Assembly (NCBI GenBank): GCA_035281425.1
Contig: DATEDX010000166.1
Span: 1-28,285 of the forward strand
Direction: 5' to 3'
Source of the DNA: JAICND01 sp035281425
Lineage (GTDB): Bacteria; Actinomycetota; Acidimicrobiia; Spongiisociales; ZC4RG35
Length of the DNA stretch: 28,285 bases
Shown here: positions 1 through 10,555 of the stretch, piece by piece
How positions within the stretch are numbered: position 1 is the stretch's first letter
How the letters are laid out: each line of letters starts with the position of its first letter
Notes under the pieces: model-generated
Told to the model about the DNA's origin: nothing
Seen by the model: only the letters and a program-made list of their open reading frames with translations
Database searches by the model: none
Translations under genes and position numbers: made by a program

Positions 1-2127
<2,127 letters not shown>

Positions 2128-2128
2128 G

Positions 2129-2599
2129 TCAGCTCCCTTCCGCCATGGCAGCCCCGGCCGCCTGGATCGCCTTGACGATGTTCATGTACCCGGTGCAGCG
2201 GCAGAGGTTCCCCGAAATCGCCCAGCGGACTTCGTCCTCGGATGGATGGGGGTTGTCGGCAATCAAAGCCGAGCCCACCAGCATCATGCCGGGAGTGCAG
2301 AAGCCACATTGCAGCCCGTGATGCTCTTTGAAAGCCTCCTGGATGGGATGCAGCGAGCCGTTTTGCTTTAAGCCTTCGACCGTCCCAATGGAGGCGCCTT
2401 CGGCCTGGACGGCAAAGATGGTGCAGGACTTCACCGGCTTCCCGTCCATCAGCACCGTGCAGGCGCCGCAGGACGTGGTGTCACAACCGATGTGGGTGCC
2501 GGTAAGCCCTAGCTGCGTGCGGATGAAGTCCACCAGCAGCATCCGCGGCTCCACGTCGCGGGTGTAGCTCTGACCGTTGACAGTTACGTTGACTTCCAT
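2129..2599 (-). CDS. coxS: CO dehydrogenase small [2Fe-2S] subunit
   Basis: Electron-transfer subunit of 156 residues carrying two [2Fe-2S] clusters. The N-terminal plant-type ferredoxin cluster is ligated by Cys39, Cys44, Cys47 and Cys59 (GCDTTSCGACTV, then SC). The C-terminal helical-domain cluster is ligated by Cys98, Cys101, Cys133 and Cys135 (CGFCTPGMM and LCRCTGY). All eight ligands are present. The ATG at 2599 has GGAGAGGG just upstream and lies one base after the coxM stop. The stop is one base before the coxL start. Length and motifs match CoxS and xanthine-dehydrogenase-family small subunits; the form I CoxL next door fixes the assignment. Confidence 0.96.
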   Translation of the reverse strand: MEVNVTVNGQSYTRDVEPRMLLVDFIRTQLGLTGTHIGCDTTSCGACTVLMDGKPVKSCTIFAVQAEGASIGTVEGLKQNGSLHPIQEAFKEHHGLQCGFCTPGMMLVGSALIADNPHPSEDEVRWAISGNLCRCTGYMNIVKAIQAAGAAMAEGS

Positions 2600-2600
2600 C

Positions 2601-3473
2601 TCAACCCTCTCCCCGGGCTGCGGCCAGCGACGCCGTCAGGGCCCGTTTGACGTATTCGCGCACCACCGCCCGTTTGTACTCTGCCGGGCCCCGAATATCG
2701 GAAGCCGGTTGGCAGGCTTCGGCGGCGGCGTCGGCTGCCTGGGCAAAGACCCCCTCCGACGGCTCCTGACCCATGAGCAAACCTTCGGCGTCAACAGCCT
2801 TGAGGTTGTAGTTGTGGACGTTGGTCAGCCCGATCCCGGCCCGGCTGATACGGCCCTGATCGTCCAGTTCCAGGTGGGTGGCCACGCCCACGGTGGCGTA
2901 GTCGCCGATCTTGCGCTCCAGCTTCAAGTAGGTTCCTCCGCTAGTCCCGGAGGTAATCGGGACCCGAATCTCCTTCACCATCTCCCCGGGCTGGAGCGAG
3001 TTGGTGAAGAAGTCGACGATGAAGTCGCTGATGGGAATCTCTCGTTCCCCTCCGGTGGAAGCGGCTACCACCGTGGCACCCAGCGCCAGCATCACCGAGT
3101 TCCAGTCTCCTTCCGGATCGCAGTGGGCTACCGACCCCACCAGGGTGCCGCGGTTGCGTACCAACGGATCGGCGATCCAGGGAGCGGCATCTGCCATCGC
3201 TCCGATCGCCTTGACGTCCGGCGACGCCACCACGTCGGCATGACGGGCAAGCGCCCCCACTGCCAGATGACCATTCTCCCGACGAATGTAGGCCAGGTCG
3301 CCCAGGCGGTTGATGTCGACCAGATGGGCGGGAGCCGCCAGCCGAAGCTTCATCATCGGGATCAGGCTCTGACCCCCGGCCAGCACCCTGGCCTCCTCTC
3401 CTAACTCCCCGAGACGGCCCAACGCCTCCTCTAAGGAGCCCGGCGCCGAGTACTCGAAACTGGGCGGATACAC
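2601..3473 (-). CDS. coxM: CO dehydrogenase medium FAD-binding subunit
   Basis: FAD subunit that passes electrons from the [2Fe-2S] clusters toward the respiratory chain. The frame is open back to 3533, but I chose the GTG at 3473 because GGAGGAGG sits 4-5 bases upstream of it. The resulting N-terminus (VYPPSFEY) matches the family start, giving 290 residues, close to the usual 288 or so. FAD motifs are AGGQSLIP (residues 32-39) and the RGTLVGSVAH segment near residue 110. It is the first gene of coxMSL. A TANNNT -10 box lies at 3517-3522. The gene diverges from msrB. Confidence 0.94.
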   Translation of the reverse strand: MYPPSFEYSAPGSLEEALGRLGELGEEARVLAGGQSLIPMMKLRLAAPAHLVDINRLGDLAYIRRENGHLAVGALARHADVVASPDVKAIGAMADAAPWIADPLVRNRGTLVGSVAHCDPEGDWNSVMLALGATVVAASTGGEREIPISDFIVDFFTNSLQPGEMVKEIRVPITSGTSGGTYLKLERKIGDYATVGVATHLELDDQGRISRAGIGLTNVHNYNLKAVDAEGLLMGQEPSEGVFAQAADAAAEACQPASDIRGPAEYKRAVVREYVKRALTASLAAARGEG

Positions 3474-3516
3474 GGTTCCTCCTCCGAAGTCGAAACGGCC
3501 CCAAAGACCTCTGCCA

Positions 3517-3522
3517 AGAGTA
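3517..3522 (-). promoter_or_regulatory. Candidate -10 box of coxMSL
   Basis: The minus strand reads TACTCT here, about 43 bases before the coxM GTG. Transcription starting about 7 bases downstream would give a leader of roughly 37 bases containing the GGAGGAGG ribosome binding site. No good -35 hexamer was found at 17 bases. Visual match only. Confidence 0.4.
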
Positions 3523-3542
3523 CGCCGGGGCACCGCCCGATG

Positions 3543-3570
3543 GTTCCGGAAGAGGCCCTTTTTCGGGAAC
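3543..3570. promoter_or_regulatory. Operator-like inverted repeat between coxM and msrB
   Basis: The arms GTTCCGGAA (3543-3551) and TTCGGGAAC (3562-3570) are complementary at 8 of 9 positions, with 10 bases between them. The dyad lies in the 129-base divergent region, just upstream of the candidate cox -10 box, where an activator or repressor could reach either gene. No known regulator is recognised. Confidence 0.35.
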
Positions 3571-3602
3571 TTTGCGGCTGATTACGTGGTTGCATCAAAC
3601 GT

Positions 3603-4004
3603 ATGAAGCAACACCACACTGATATGACGGAAGAGGAGTGGCGCCGGCGTCTCACCCCCGAGCAGTTCCACGTGCTCCGCGAAGCAGGGACTGAGCGGGC
3701 CTTCACCGGTCGCTATTGGAACAGCAAAGATAAGGGGGTATACCGCTGTGCCGGCTGCGGAGCCGAGTTGTTCACCTCCGATGACAAATACGACTCCGGG
3801 ACCGGCTGGCCCAGCTTTGTTCGCCCCCTCCAGTCGGATCGGGTCGAGGAGGAAACCGACCGCAGCTACGGCATGATCCGCACCGAGGTCACCTGCGCCT
3901 CATGTGGCGGGCATCTCGGCCACGTCTTTCCGGACGGACCGGAGCCAACCGGCCTCCGCTACTGCATGAATTCGGCCGCCCTCGAGTTGGAGCCTCGCTC
4001 CTAG
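3603..4004 (+). CDS. msrB: Peptide-methionine (R)-S-oxide reductase MsrB
   Basis: Reduces methionine-R-sulfoxide in proteins and repairs oxidative damage in the cytosol. The 133 residues cover the whole SelR/MsrB domain. Structural zinc is held by two CxxC pairs (Cys49/Cys52 in CAGC, Cys98/Cys101 in CASC). The substrate pocket motif TGWPSF is at 67-72, and the catalytic cysteine is Cys121 in RYCMNSAAL. I see no ribosome binding site before the ATG at 3603, and a second in-frame ATG at 3624 (MTEEEW) could be the true start. The stop overlaps that of the convergent TauE gene within the four bases CTAG. The gene diverges from coxM; no functional link is evident from sequence. Confidence 0.95.
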   Translation: MKQHHTDMTEEEWRRRLTPEQFHVLREAGTERAFTGRYWNSKDKGVYRCAGCGAELFTSDDKYDSGTGWPSFVRPLQSDRVEEETDRSYGMIRTEVTCASCGGHLGHVFPDGPEPTGLRYCMNSAALELEPRS

Positions 4005-4774
4005 TCGCCCCGGGACTTCCACAGGGTGCGGGCGGCGGTGGCCAGCACCCAGATCCCGAACAGGCGGGCCAGGGTGTCGGCGTGGAGAGTCTGTGCGAAG
4101 AGGGCGGCGGCGGGAGCGAATATCACCCCGGTCACGGTTAGCAACCACACCGCCCGCCACTCGATGTAGTGATGGGAGACGTTGACCCGAGTGCCGGCGG
4201 CGGCGGTGAAGAGGATGGCAAGCAGCGACGTCCCTTCAGCCACATGCTGGCCCAGGCCAAGTAGGAAGACCATGGCGGGGACCATGATCACCCCGCCACC
4301 GATCCCGGCCAGACCTGACACAACTCCCGCAACTGCCCCGATCACCACCGCCACCGCCACCCCGAAAAGACCGGTCACCATGGCGTCACCCACCGGGGTG
4401 CCTCCTGCCACCAGCAGGCGGATCCCGGCCACGATGAGCAGCACCCCAAAGAAGCGAGCCAGGGTGATCGGTGACAGCCGGTGGGCCCAATGGGCTCCGA
4501 AAGTGGCACCGGCCAACCCCCCCACCCCGAGAGCTAACCCCACCGGTACGTCGAGGGCGTCGGACAGCGCAAATCCGATCAGGCCCGCCACCGCCACGAA
4601 GAGGATGGTGGCGAGGGAGATGGCGTTGGCCTGATGGCGTCCGTAGCCCAAGGCGGCCAGGGCGGGGACGATGATGATTCCCCCGCCTACTCCCAAAAGG
4701 CCGGCGAGGATGCCGGTGGCCACCCCGATGGCGAGTAGCGAGCGGGCGGAAGCTTGGACCTCGGGTCCGCTCAC
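4001..4774 (-). CDS. TauE/SafE family membrane transporter (sulfite or organosulfonate exporter type)
   Basis: Integral membrane protein of 257 residues with about eight hydrophobic segments. The two-fold internal repeat typical of the family is clear: GLLGVGGGIIIVPAL at residues 25-39 and GLAGIGGGVIMVPAM at 154-168. Characterised members export sulfite, sulfoacetate or related anions, but the substrate cannot be read from sequence. The start is a GTG at 4774 that overlaps the TGA stop of the upstream ABC ATPase (GTGA), so it is the last gene of the transporter run. Whether it shares that pathway or is only co-transcribed is unclear. Confidence 0.9.
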   Translation of the reverse strand: MSGPEVQASARSLLAIGVATGILAGLLGVGGGIIIVPALAALGYGRHQANAISLATILFVAVAGLIGFALSDALDVPVGLALGVGGLAGATFGAHWAHRLSPITLARFFGVLLIVAGIRLLVAGGTPVGDAMVTGLFGVAVAVVIGAVAGVVSGLAGIGGGVIMVPAMVFLLGLGQHVAEGTSLLAILFTAAAGTRVNVSHHYIEWRAVWLLTVTGVIFAPAAALFAQTLHADTLARLFGIWVLATAARTLWKSRGD

Positions 4775-5760
4775 CTCTCGACTAGCCAGCAGGCGGCCGA
4801 ACGCGCCTCACCTGCCTCAAGGAGGGGAGGGTCGTCGTAACGACAGCGATCGAAAACCTGCGGGCATCGGGGGTGAAAGCGGCAGCCAGCGGGAATGCGG
4901 CCGGGGTCGGGGGTCTCGCCCTGGAGGATGATGCGGGTACGGCCCGGCCGGGGATGAGGCACCGGCACCACCGACAACAACGCCTGGGTGTATGGGTGGG
5001 AAGGAGACCTGAGAACGTCGAGGGTGGGGCCGGTTTCGACGATCCGACCCAGATACATGACAGCCAGGCGGTCGCTGTAGGCGGCGACGGTAGACATGTC
5101 ATGGGTGATCATCACCACTGCTATTCCCTGCTGGCGGGCGAGGGAGGCAAGCAGATTGAGGATGTCGGCACGAATCGAAACGTCAAGCATCGACACCGGC
5201 TCGTCGGCCACCAGCACCTCCGGCTCCAGGGCTAGAGCCGAGGCGATCACCACCCGCTGTCGCTGCCCACCCGACAGCTCGACCGGTTTGACGTTTATGT
5301 AGCGAGCCGGCGGTCGCAACCCTGCCTGGTCGAGAGCAGTGATAACCCTCTCGTTCAGCTCGGCGCCACGGGCAGCCCGATGGACCTGAAGTGGCTCGGC
5401 CACGATCTGCCCCACCGTCATCCGCGGGTTAAGCGACTCGTAGGGATCCTGGAAAACCATCTGGATCCGCCGCCGGCCGCCCCGCAGCTGGGAGCCGCTC
5501 AGCTCGGCCAGGTTACGGCCGTGGACCAGGACCCGGCCGGCGGAAGGCGCCAGCAGTCCCATGATGAGGTTGGCGGTGGTGGTCTTCCCGCAGCCGGACT
5601 CGCCGACGATGGCTAGGACCTCCCCGGGGTGCAGTTCGAGGCTGATGTCGTCGACAGCCCTGACATCGGGACGGGGCCGGCGGGCGAGAACCTCACGCCA
5701 GCTGCGGGGGCGGGGGAAGACCTTAGAGACCGAGTCGAGTTGCAGGACCGGCTCAGCCAT
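4771..5760 (-). CDS. Oligopeptide/dipeptide-type ABC transporter ATP-binding protein (DppF/OppF-like)
   Basis: Cytoplasmic ATPase powering uptake through the adjacent permeases; 329 residues. Motifs in order: Walker A GESGCGKTT near 53-61, Q-loop FQDP near 103, signature LSGGQRQR at 162-169, Walker B VLVADEP at 182-188, and H-loop THD. The C-terminus has the oligopeptide-family extension GCRFHPRCPQVFDRC. The ATG at 5760 overlaps the end of the fused permease-ATPase gene by eight bases. It forms the second half of an ATPase heterodimer with the DppD-like domain of that fusion. Confidence 0.94.
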   Translation of the reverse strand: MAEPVLQLDSVSKVFPRPRSWREVLARRPRPDVRAVDDISLELHPGEVLAIVGESGCGKTTTANLIMGLLAPSAGRVLVHGRNLAELSGSQLRGGRRRIQMVFQDPYESLNPRMTVGQIVAEPLQVHRAARGAELNERVITALDQAGLRPPARYINVKPVELSGGQRQRVVIASALALEPEVLVADEPVSMLDVSIRADILNLLASLARQQGIAVVMITHDMSTVAAYSDRLAVMYLGRIVETGPTLDVLRSPSHPYTQALLSVVPVPHPRPGRTRIILQGETPDPGRIPAGCRFHPRCPQVFDRCRYDDPPLLEAGEARSAACWLVER

Positions 5761-7630
5761 GCACGCTCACCTTCTCCTCGAGGAGGAAACAGGCCGCTTC
5801 CCATTCGCCGTTGACGGCATAAGCCGGCGGGTGCTCGACCCAACAACGGTCGAAAGCTTGCGGGCAGCGAGGGGCGAACCGGCACCCGGGCGGAATCTGG
5901 TCGAGGCGGGGAGGCGAGCCGGGGATGGAAGCCAGGGGCCGATCGGGCTGCTGCACGTCGGGAAAGGCCTCGAGCAGCAATCTGGTGTAAGGATGTTGCG
6001 GATTGTTGAAGACGTCGATCACCGGCCCTTGTTCGGCCACGATCCCGCCGTACATCACGACCACCCGGTCACAGGTCTCGGCCACCAGGGCGAGGTCGTG
6101 GGTGATGAGAACCAGACCGGTACCGAGTTCTCGCCGCACCCTTACCAGCAGCTCCATCACCTGGGCCTGGATCATGACGTCGAGGGCAGTGGTGGGCTCA
6201 TCGGCCACGATCACCTCGGGATCGCAGGCCAGGGCCAGGGCGATCATGGCTCGTTGCCGCATCCCGCCGGAGAATTGATGGGGATATTCGCGTCCCCGTT
6301 CCGGGTCGATCCCGACCAGTTCCAGCAGGGCTCGAGCCCGTTCCCGGGTCTCGCTGGTGCCCAGGTCGGTCATGTGCAGCTCCACCGCCTCGATGATCTG
6401 GTCCTCGATCGACCGTACCGGGTTGAGAGCATTCATAGCCCCTTGGAAAACAAGTGCCAGGCTGGTCCAGCGCAGCTCCCGCAGTTCATCCTCATCCTTG
6501 GCCAGAAGGTTGTCGCCGTGGAGGTAGACCCCTCCTCCGACGATCTCCCCTCCTGGGGGGAGCAGCCGGAGGGCAGCGAGCATCGCCGTGGTCTTGCCAC
6601 ATCCCGACTCCCCCACCAAGCCCACCGCCTCGCCCCGGTCGATCTCGAAGCTCACCGAGTCCACCGCCCGGAAACGAGTGCCTTCCTGATCTACATATTC
6701 GACGCTGAGGTCGCTCAGGGCCAGCGCCGCCGCCGACCGCGGCATCTCTTCTGCTACCACCGGCGGGACCGGCTCGGGCTCGAGATGGTGGCGACCCTGG
6801 CGGGGATTGACGATGTCTTCCAGAGCATTCCCCATCAGGGTGACTCCCAGCACCACCCAGACGATGCTCAGTCCGGGGGGGATCAACGCCCACCACGCTC
6901 CGGCCGAAACCGCCCCCCGGTTGAAGGCGAAGTTGAGCATCTGGCCCCAGGAGACGACGACGGGGTCGCCCAACCCGATGAAGGCCAGGGTGGATTCGGA
7001 GAGGATGGCGAGGGAGACGGTGAGCACCGTGTTGGCCAGCATCAACGGCAAGACCTGGGGGAAAACGTGGCGGCGAAGAATGTAGAAGTCGCCCGCCCCC
7101 ACCGCTCGGGCCCGGCTGACGAACTTCCGCTCCCGAACCGAGAGAGTCTGAGCTCGCACCAGCCGGGCGGTGGTCGTCCAACCAAGGATGCCGATGACCA
7201 AGATGATGTTGCGGAGGCTCTGGCCGACAATGGCGACGATGACGATCTGCAGCGCCAACTCCGGTACGACGAGGAAGAAGTCGGTGAAGCGCATCAGCCC
7301 GTTGCCCAATCGTCCCGCCTTGAAGCCGGCCACCAGGCCGATGACGCCACCGATGAGGAGAGCGATGAGGGCGCCGGCAAAGCCGACCAGGAGCGACACT
7401 CTGGCGCCATAGATGAGCTTGGAAAGCACGTCTTTACCGGCGTCGTCGGTGCCGAGGGGGTGCTCGGAGGAGGGGGCGGCGTAGATGTCGTCGATGGAGA
7501 CCTGGACGTTGGCGTAGGGATCGGTGGGGGCGAGGAAAGGAGCGAAGATCGCCACCAGCAGTGCCGCTCCCAGCATCAGGACACCGACCCGTCCCAAGTG
7601 GTGGCGCCACAGCTTGCGCAAGATCTTCAT
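5753..7630 (-). CDS. Fused ABC transporter permease (DppC-like) and ATP-binding protein (DppD-like)
   Basis: A single 625-residue frame joins two proteins that are usually separate. Residues 1 to about 275 are a DppC-type permease: an N-terminal membrane segment, the HPLGTDDAGKDVLSKLIYG motif, five further membrane segments and an EAA-type coupling loop near 174-190. An acidic, proline-rich linker (about 277-300) leads to an ATPase with Walker A GESGCGKTT (340-348), signature FSGGMRQR (453-460), Walker B VIVADEP (473-479) and the C-terminal GCRFAPRCPQAFDRC motif. I saw no frame break, so the fusion appears real. Such permease/ATPase fusions are known in dipeptide transporter annotations. The ATG overlaps the DppB stop (ATGA). 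Confidence 0.93.
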   Translation of the reverse strand: MKILRKLWRHHLGRVGVLMLGAALLVAIFAPFLAPTDPYANVQVSIDDIYAAPSSEHPLGTDDAGKDVLSKLIYGARVSLLVGFAGALIALLIGGVIGLVAGFKAGRLGNGLMRFTDFFLVVPELALQIVIVAIVGQSLRNIILVIGILGWTTTARLVRAQTLSVRERKFVSRARAVGAGDFYILRRHVFPQVLPLMLANTVLTVSLAILSESTLAFIGLGDPVVVSWGQMLNFAFNRGAVSAGAWWALIPPGLSIVWVVLGVTLMGNALEDIVNPRQGRHHLEPEPVPPVVAEEMPRSAAALALSDLSVEYVDQEGTRFRAVDSVSFEIDRGEAVGLVGESGCGKTTAMLAALRLLPPGGEIVGGGVYLHGDNLLAKDEDELRELRWTSLALVFQGAMNALNPVRSIEDQIIEAVELHMTDLGTSETRERARALLELVGIDPERGREYPHQFSGGMRQRAMIALALACDPEVIVADEPTTALDVMIQAQVMELLVRVRRELGTGLVLITHDLALVAETCDRVVVMYGGIVAEQGPVIDVFNNPQHPYTRLLLEAFPDVQQPDRPLASIPGSPPRLDQIPPGCRFAPRCPQAFDRCWVEHPPAYAVNGEWEAACFLLEEKVSVHG

Positions 7631-8628
7631 ACGTCGGTCACCCGGGGGTCGAGCCGGAGGTAGAGCAGTTCGGCGACCAGGTTGGCGGCGATCACCGCCA
7701 CCGCCAGCAAGAGGAAGGCACCTTGAAGTACCGGATAGTCGCGCTGGCTGACGGCGTCGACGGTCAACTTGCCCAGGCCCGGCCAGGAGAAGACGGTCTC
7801 CACCTGGATGGCACCGGAGACGGTGAACCCGAGGTTGAGGGCGATGAGGGTGACGATGGGCAACATGGCGTTGCGGAAGGCATGCTTGCGGATGATCTCG
7901 AAGACGGTGAGGCCTTTGGCCTTGGCGGTCTGGATGTAGTCCTCACCAAACACCTCCACCACCGAGCTCCGCATCACCAGCATGTACTCCCCCAGCAGCA
8001 CCAGGGTGAAAGTGAGGGTGGGAAGGAGGAGGTGGCGGGCGATGTCCCAGACTTGCTCACCAAAGTTGGCGTAGCTGGCTCCGATCGTGACCCGCCCGGC
8101 GGAAGGAAGGCCCAGATAGCGGCTGCCGAAGAACAAGAGGAGGATGCCGAGGAAAAAGGTGGGCAGGGCCCACATGAAAAGGGAGAAGGTGAGCGCCCCT
8201 ACGTCGATTTTGGTACCTCGGCGATAGGCGGCCCATAACCCAAGCGCGACCCCGAAGAGGATGGAGAGGACTTGGGCGGGGAGGATCAGCCAGATCGTGT
8301 TGCGAAGGGCATTTCCGATGAGGGAGGTGACGGTGCGGTTGTCGAAGGCGTAGGAGAAACCGAGATCACCCTGGGCCAGGGCCCCCAGATATAGAAAATA
8401 CTGGCTGTCGAACGGGTTGCCTCCTTCGGTGTTGATGAAGACCGGTTTGTCGAGCCCAAAACGGATCCGGGCCGCTTCCACCGCCGCCGGGGACAACCTC
8501 GGATCCCGCACCCCCGCCTTGGCGGGGTCTCCGGGTAGGACCCGGAACAGAAAGAAGTTGAAGGTGATGACCACCAGGATCGTCACCACCGACCACATCA
8601 CCTTCTTGGCGAGCAGACGGCCTCTCAT
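7627..8628 (-). CDS. Oligopeptide/dipeptide-type ABC transporter permease (DppB/OppB-like)
   Basis: First inner-membrane subunit of the importer, 333 residues. It has an N-terminal membrane segment (VTILVVITFNFFLFRVLPGDP, containing the DppB hallmark FRVLPGDPA), a long extracytoplasmic loop, and a C-terminal bundle of about five membrane segments with a coupling loop near DYIQTAKAKGL. AGGGG-like purine bases sit about 8 bases before the ATG. It is separated from the binding-protein gene by an 80-base gap holding a large hairpin, and overlaps the next gene by ATGA. Confidence 0.94.
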   Translation of the reverse strand: MRGRLLAKKVMWSVVTILVVITFNFFLFRVLPGDPAKAGVRDPRLSPAAVEAARIRFGLDKPVFINTEGGNPFDSQYFLYLGALAQGDLGFSYAFDNRTVTSLIGNALRNTIWLILPAQVLSILFGVALGLWAAYRRGTKIDVGALTFSLFMWALPTFFLGILLLFFGSRYLGLPSAGRVTIGASYANFGEQVWDIARHLLLPTLTFTLVLLGEYMLVMRSSVVEVFGEDYIQTAKAKGLTVFEIIRKHAFRNAMLPIVTLIALNLGFTVSGAIQVETVFSWPGLGKLTVDAVSQRDYPVLQGAFLLLAVAVIAANLVAELLYLRLDPRVTDV

Positions 8629-8645
8629 ATCACGCGCCCCTTACC

Positions 8646-8698
8646 GCGAACCCGGGGTTCAGGGTGATCGCTACGGTCACCTGGAACCCGGGGTTCGC
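8646..8698 (-). promoter_or_regulatory. Intercistronic hairpin between the binding protein and permease genes
   Basis: The arms 8646-8670 and 8674-8698 are 25 bases each and complementary at about 21 positions, with two further G-T pairs, around a three-base loop. The GAACCCGGGG-type core gives a very stable stem. It starts about 10 bases after the binding-protein stop and ends 18 bases before the DppB start. No T-run follows, so it is more likely an mRNA-stabilising or partial-termination element than a full terminator. That would let the binding protein be made in excess over the membrane subunits. Confidence 0.75.
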
Positions 8699-8708
8699 AG
8701 TAGAAGGC

Positions 8709-10481
8709 TTACCCCGCGGCCTGCAACACCGTCAGGGAAGACGGATCTTCGAGGGCGATGATGGGGAAACCCGTCTGCCAGCCGGTGAAGGTGTCGGTGC
8801 GGAAGGCCTGGATCTTGGGGTAGTAGAAGGGGATGATGTAGGGGACGTCCTCAAGGGCGATCCGTTGCATCTCCACCACTATCTCCCGGCGGGCGGCGGG
8901 ATCCGTCTCCACCGCCTGCTGGTCGTAGAGCTCGTCGTAGGTCGGGTTGCAGTACCCCGTCTCCGAGAAACCGGTGGGAATCTCGCTGCACAACAGCACC
9001 CCCAAGAGACCCTCCGGATCGGTGTCTGAGGTCCACGACCACAACATCACGTCGAAGTCGAAGGTGGGGCAGCAGATCGAGGTGAGGGCGTCAGAGTCGA
9101 GGCCCTGGATCTGCACCGCCACTCCGATGTCTCGCCACCAGCCCGAGAGCAGTTCCGAGACTCGGGGATGCTCGTCGTTGTCTGTGGGATAGTTCATCCG
9201 GAAGGTGAGATCGCCGGTGGGACCACAGTCGGCGGTAGGACATTCTCGAACCCCGTCGCCATCACTGTCGACATAACCGGCGTCTTCCAGCATTTGCGCT
9301 GCCGCCGTCAGATCGAAGGCATAGTCCTCGGCCACTAGCTCCGAAGCGAACCAGTCGCCCAGCGCCGGCGGAACCAGTCCCAGCCCGATCTCGCCCAGAC
9401 CCAACAGCACAGTGTTGAGGATCTGCTGTTTGTCGGTAGCGGTGGCCAAAGCTTGGCGCACAGTCACGTCCCGCAAAGCCGGATGACCCGAACAGACCCC
9501 GCCCTCCTCCTCGGTGGGGCAGTTTTCGGGATCCACCATGTTGAAGAAGATGTCGGCGAAGCGGCCTCCGAATTCGAGGCCGTCGACCACCTCGATGTTC
9601 GGATCGTTGCGAAGGGTGGCGATGGCAGTGGCGGGGAACTCGGTAATGGCGTCGAGTTCACCATTTATGAGCGCCTGGACCCTGGCATCGGGATTAGTGA
9701 AGGTCTGGAAGATCACCTCCGAGACGCTGGGCGCTCCCCCCCAATAAGCGGCATTGGCGGAGACCCGGACAAACTCGTCTTGAACGTGTTCGGTGAGGGT
9801 GAAAGGCCCGGAACCGATCATCTCGTCGTTGGTAAAGGTGGTGGCGTCGACACTCCCCCAAATGTGTTGGGGAAGGACGAACATGGCCGGCATCCGGTAT
9901 TCAAAGGCCGCCACCGGCGCCTCCGAGATCATCTGCACGGTGGTGTCATCCACGGCGACGATCTCCGCCACTTCGGGGGTTTCGGGATCGTCTACCCAAG
10001 GAGTGAGATAGGACGGCTGGAAGGGAAAGGCTTCGGTGTCCCGGTAGAGAGTGAGGGAGAAGACCACATCCTCGGCAGTGAGCGGCTCGCCATCGTGGAA
10101 CACCGCGTCGTCGCGCAGAGTCAACGTCCAGGTGAGGCCGTCGTCGGAGACGCTCCAATCGGTGGCAATTTCCGGCTGGAAGTTTCCCTCCAGATCGATG
10201 TTGATCAGGCTGTCGTACATCAGGTTGTAGAGGATGTAGTCCTCCACCAACACCCCCAACCCGGGGTTGAGGTCAGCGGGGGCGCCGCCGTAGCCGATTC
10301 GCACCGTGCCTCCGGCAACCGGGGGACCCCCGGTGGTGGTGACCCCGTCGCCGCTAGTGGTGGTAACCCCATCGGCGGTGGTGGTGGTCGTGTCGGTTGG
10401 CGGAGTACCGCAGGCGGCGGCCACCAACATCATGACCGCCAGCAGTACCCACCAGGATCTTCTCCCGATTTGCGTGTTCAT
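8709..10481 (-). CDS. ABC transporter substrate-binding lipoprotein, family 5 (peptide/nickel type)
   Basis: Extracytoplasmic binding protein of 590 residues that delivers substrate to the downstream permeases. The frame extends to a TTG at 10487, but I chose the ATG at 10481 because AGGAAG lies seven bases upstream. The lipoprotein signal is RRSWWVLLAVMMLVAAAC, with Cys24 as the lipidated residue. A Thr/Gly-rich linker with repeated DGVTTT units follows (about residues 30-55). The mature domain has the SBP_bac_5 pattern: LYNLMYDSLINID, then WTLTLRDDAVFHDGEPLTAEDVVFS. Family members bind peptides, nickel chelates, opines or other cations; the ligand is not evident from sequence. The adjacent deacetylase suggests an acetylated amine or peptide. 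Confidence 0.93.
   Translation of the reverse strand: MNTQIGRRSWWVLLAVMMLVAAACGTPPTDTTTTTADGVTTTSGDGVTTTGGPPVAGGTVRIGYGGAPADLNPGLGVLVEDYILYNLMYDSLINIDLEGNFQPEIATDWSVSDDGLTWTLTLRDDAVFHDGEPLTAEDVVFSLTLYRDTEAFPFQPSYLTPWVDDPETPEVAEIVAVDDTTVQMISEAPVAAFEYRMPAMFVLPQHIWGSVDATTFTNDEMIGSGPFTLTEHVQDEFVRVSANAAYWGGAPSVSEVIFQTFTNPDARVQALINGELDAITEFPATAIATLRNDPNIEVVDGLEFGGRFADIFFNMVDPENCPTEEEGGVCSGHPALRDVTVRQALATATDKQQILNTVLLGLGEIGLGLVPPALGDWFASELVAEDYAFDLTAAAQMLEDAGYVDSDGDGVRECPTADCGPTGDLTFRMNYPTDNDEHPRVSELLSGWWRDIGVAVQIQGLDSDALTSICCPTFDFDVMLWSWTSDTDPEGLLGVLLCSEIPTGFSETGYCNPTYDELYDQQAVETDPAARREIVVEMQRIALEDVPYIIPFYYPKIQAFRTDTFTGWQTGFPIIALEDPSSLTVLQAAG
10330..10415 (-). repeat. Low-complexity Thr-rich linker coding repeat
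   Basis: Within the binding-protein gene, imperfect repeats encode a run of threonines followed by DGVTTTSG and DGVTTTGG. This forms the flexible tether after the lipidated cysteine. The underlying DNA is rich in GGTGGT units and likely varies in length between strains. Confidence 0.6.
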
Positions 10482-10555
10482 CCGCAAGCTTCCTTTCCGC
10501 GTTACGCCGGCGGTCGCCCTCCCCAGCGTTGGTTACTGCGACGTTAACCGGCCCT

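Noticed and set aside
5561..7663. A 700-codon open frame on the plus strand across the transporter genes
   Set aside because: It is antisense to two ABC genes with complete motifs. GC-rich codon use on the minus strand leaves the opposite frame free of stops. The product is low-complexity, rich in His, Gln and Gly, with no known motif.
9453..10547. A 364-codon open frame on the plus strand
   Set aside because: It is antisense to the solute-binding lipoprotein, with Gly/His/Asp-rich sequence typical of a shadow frame.
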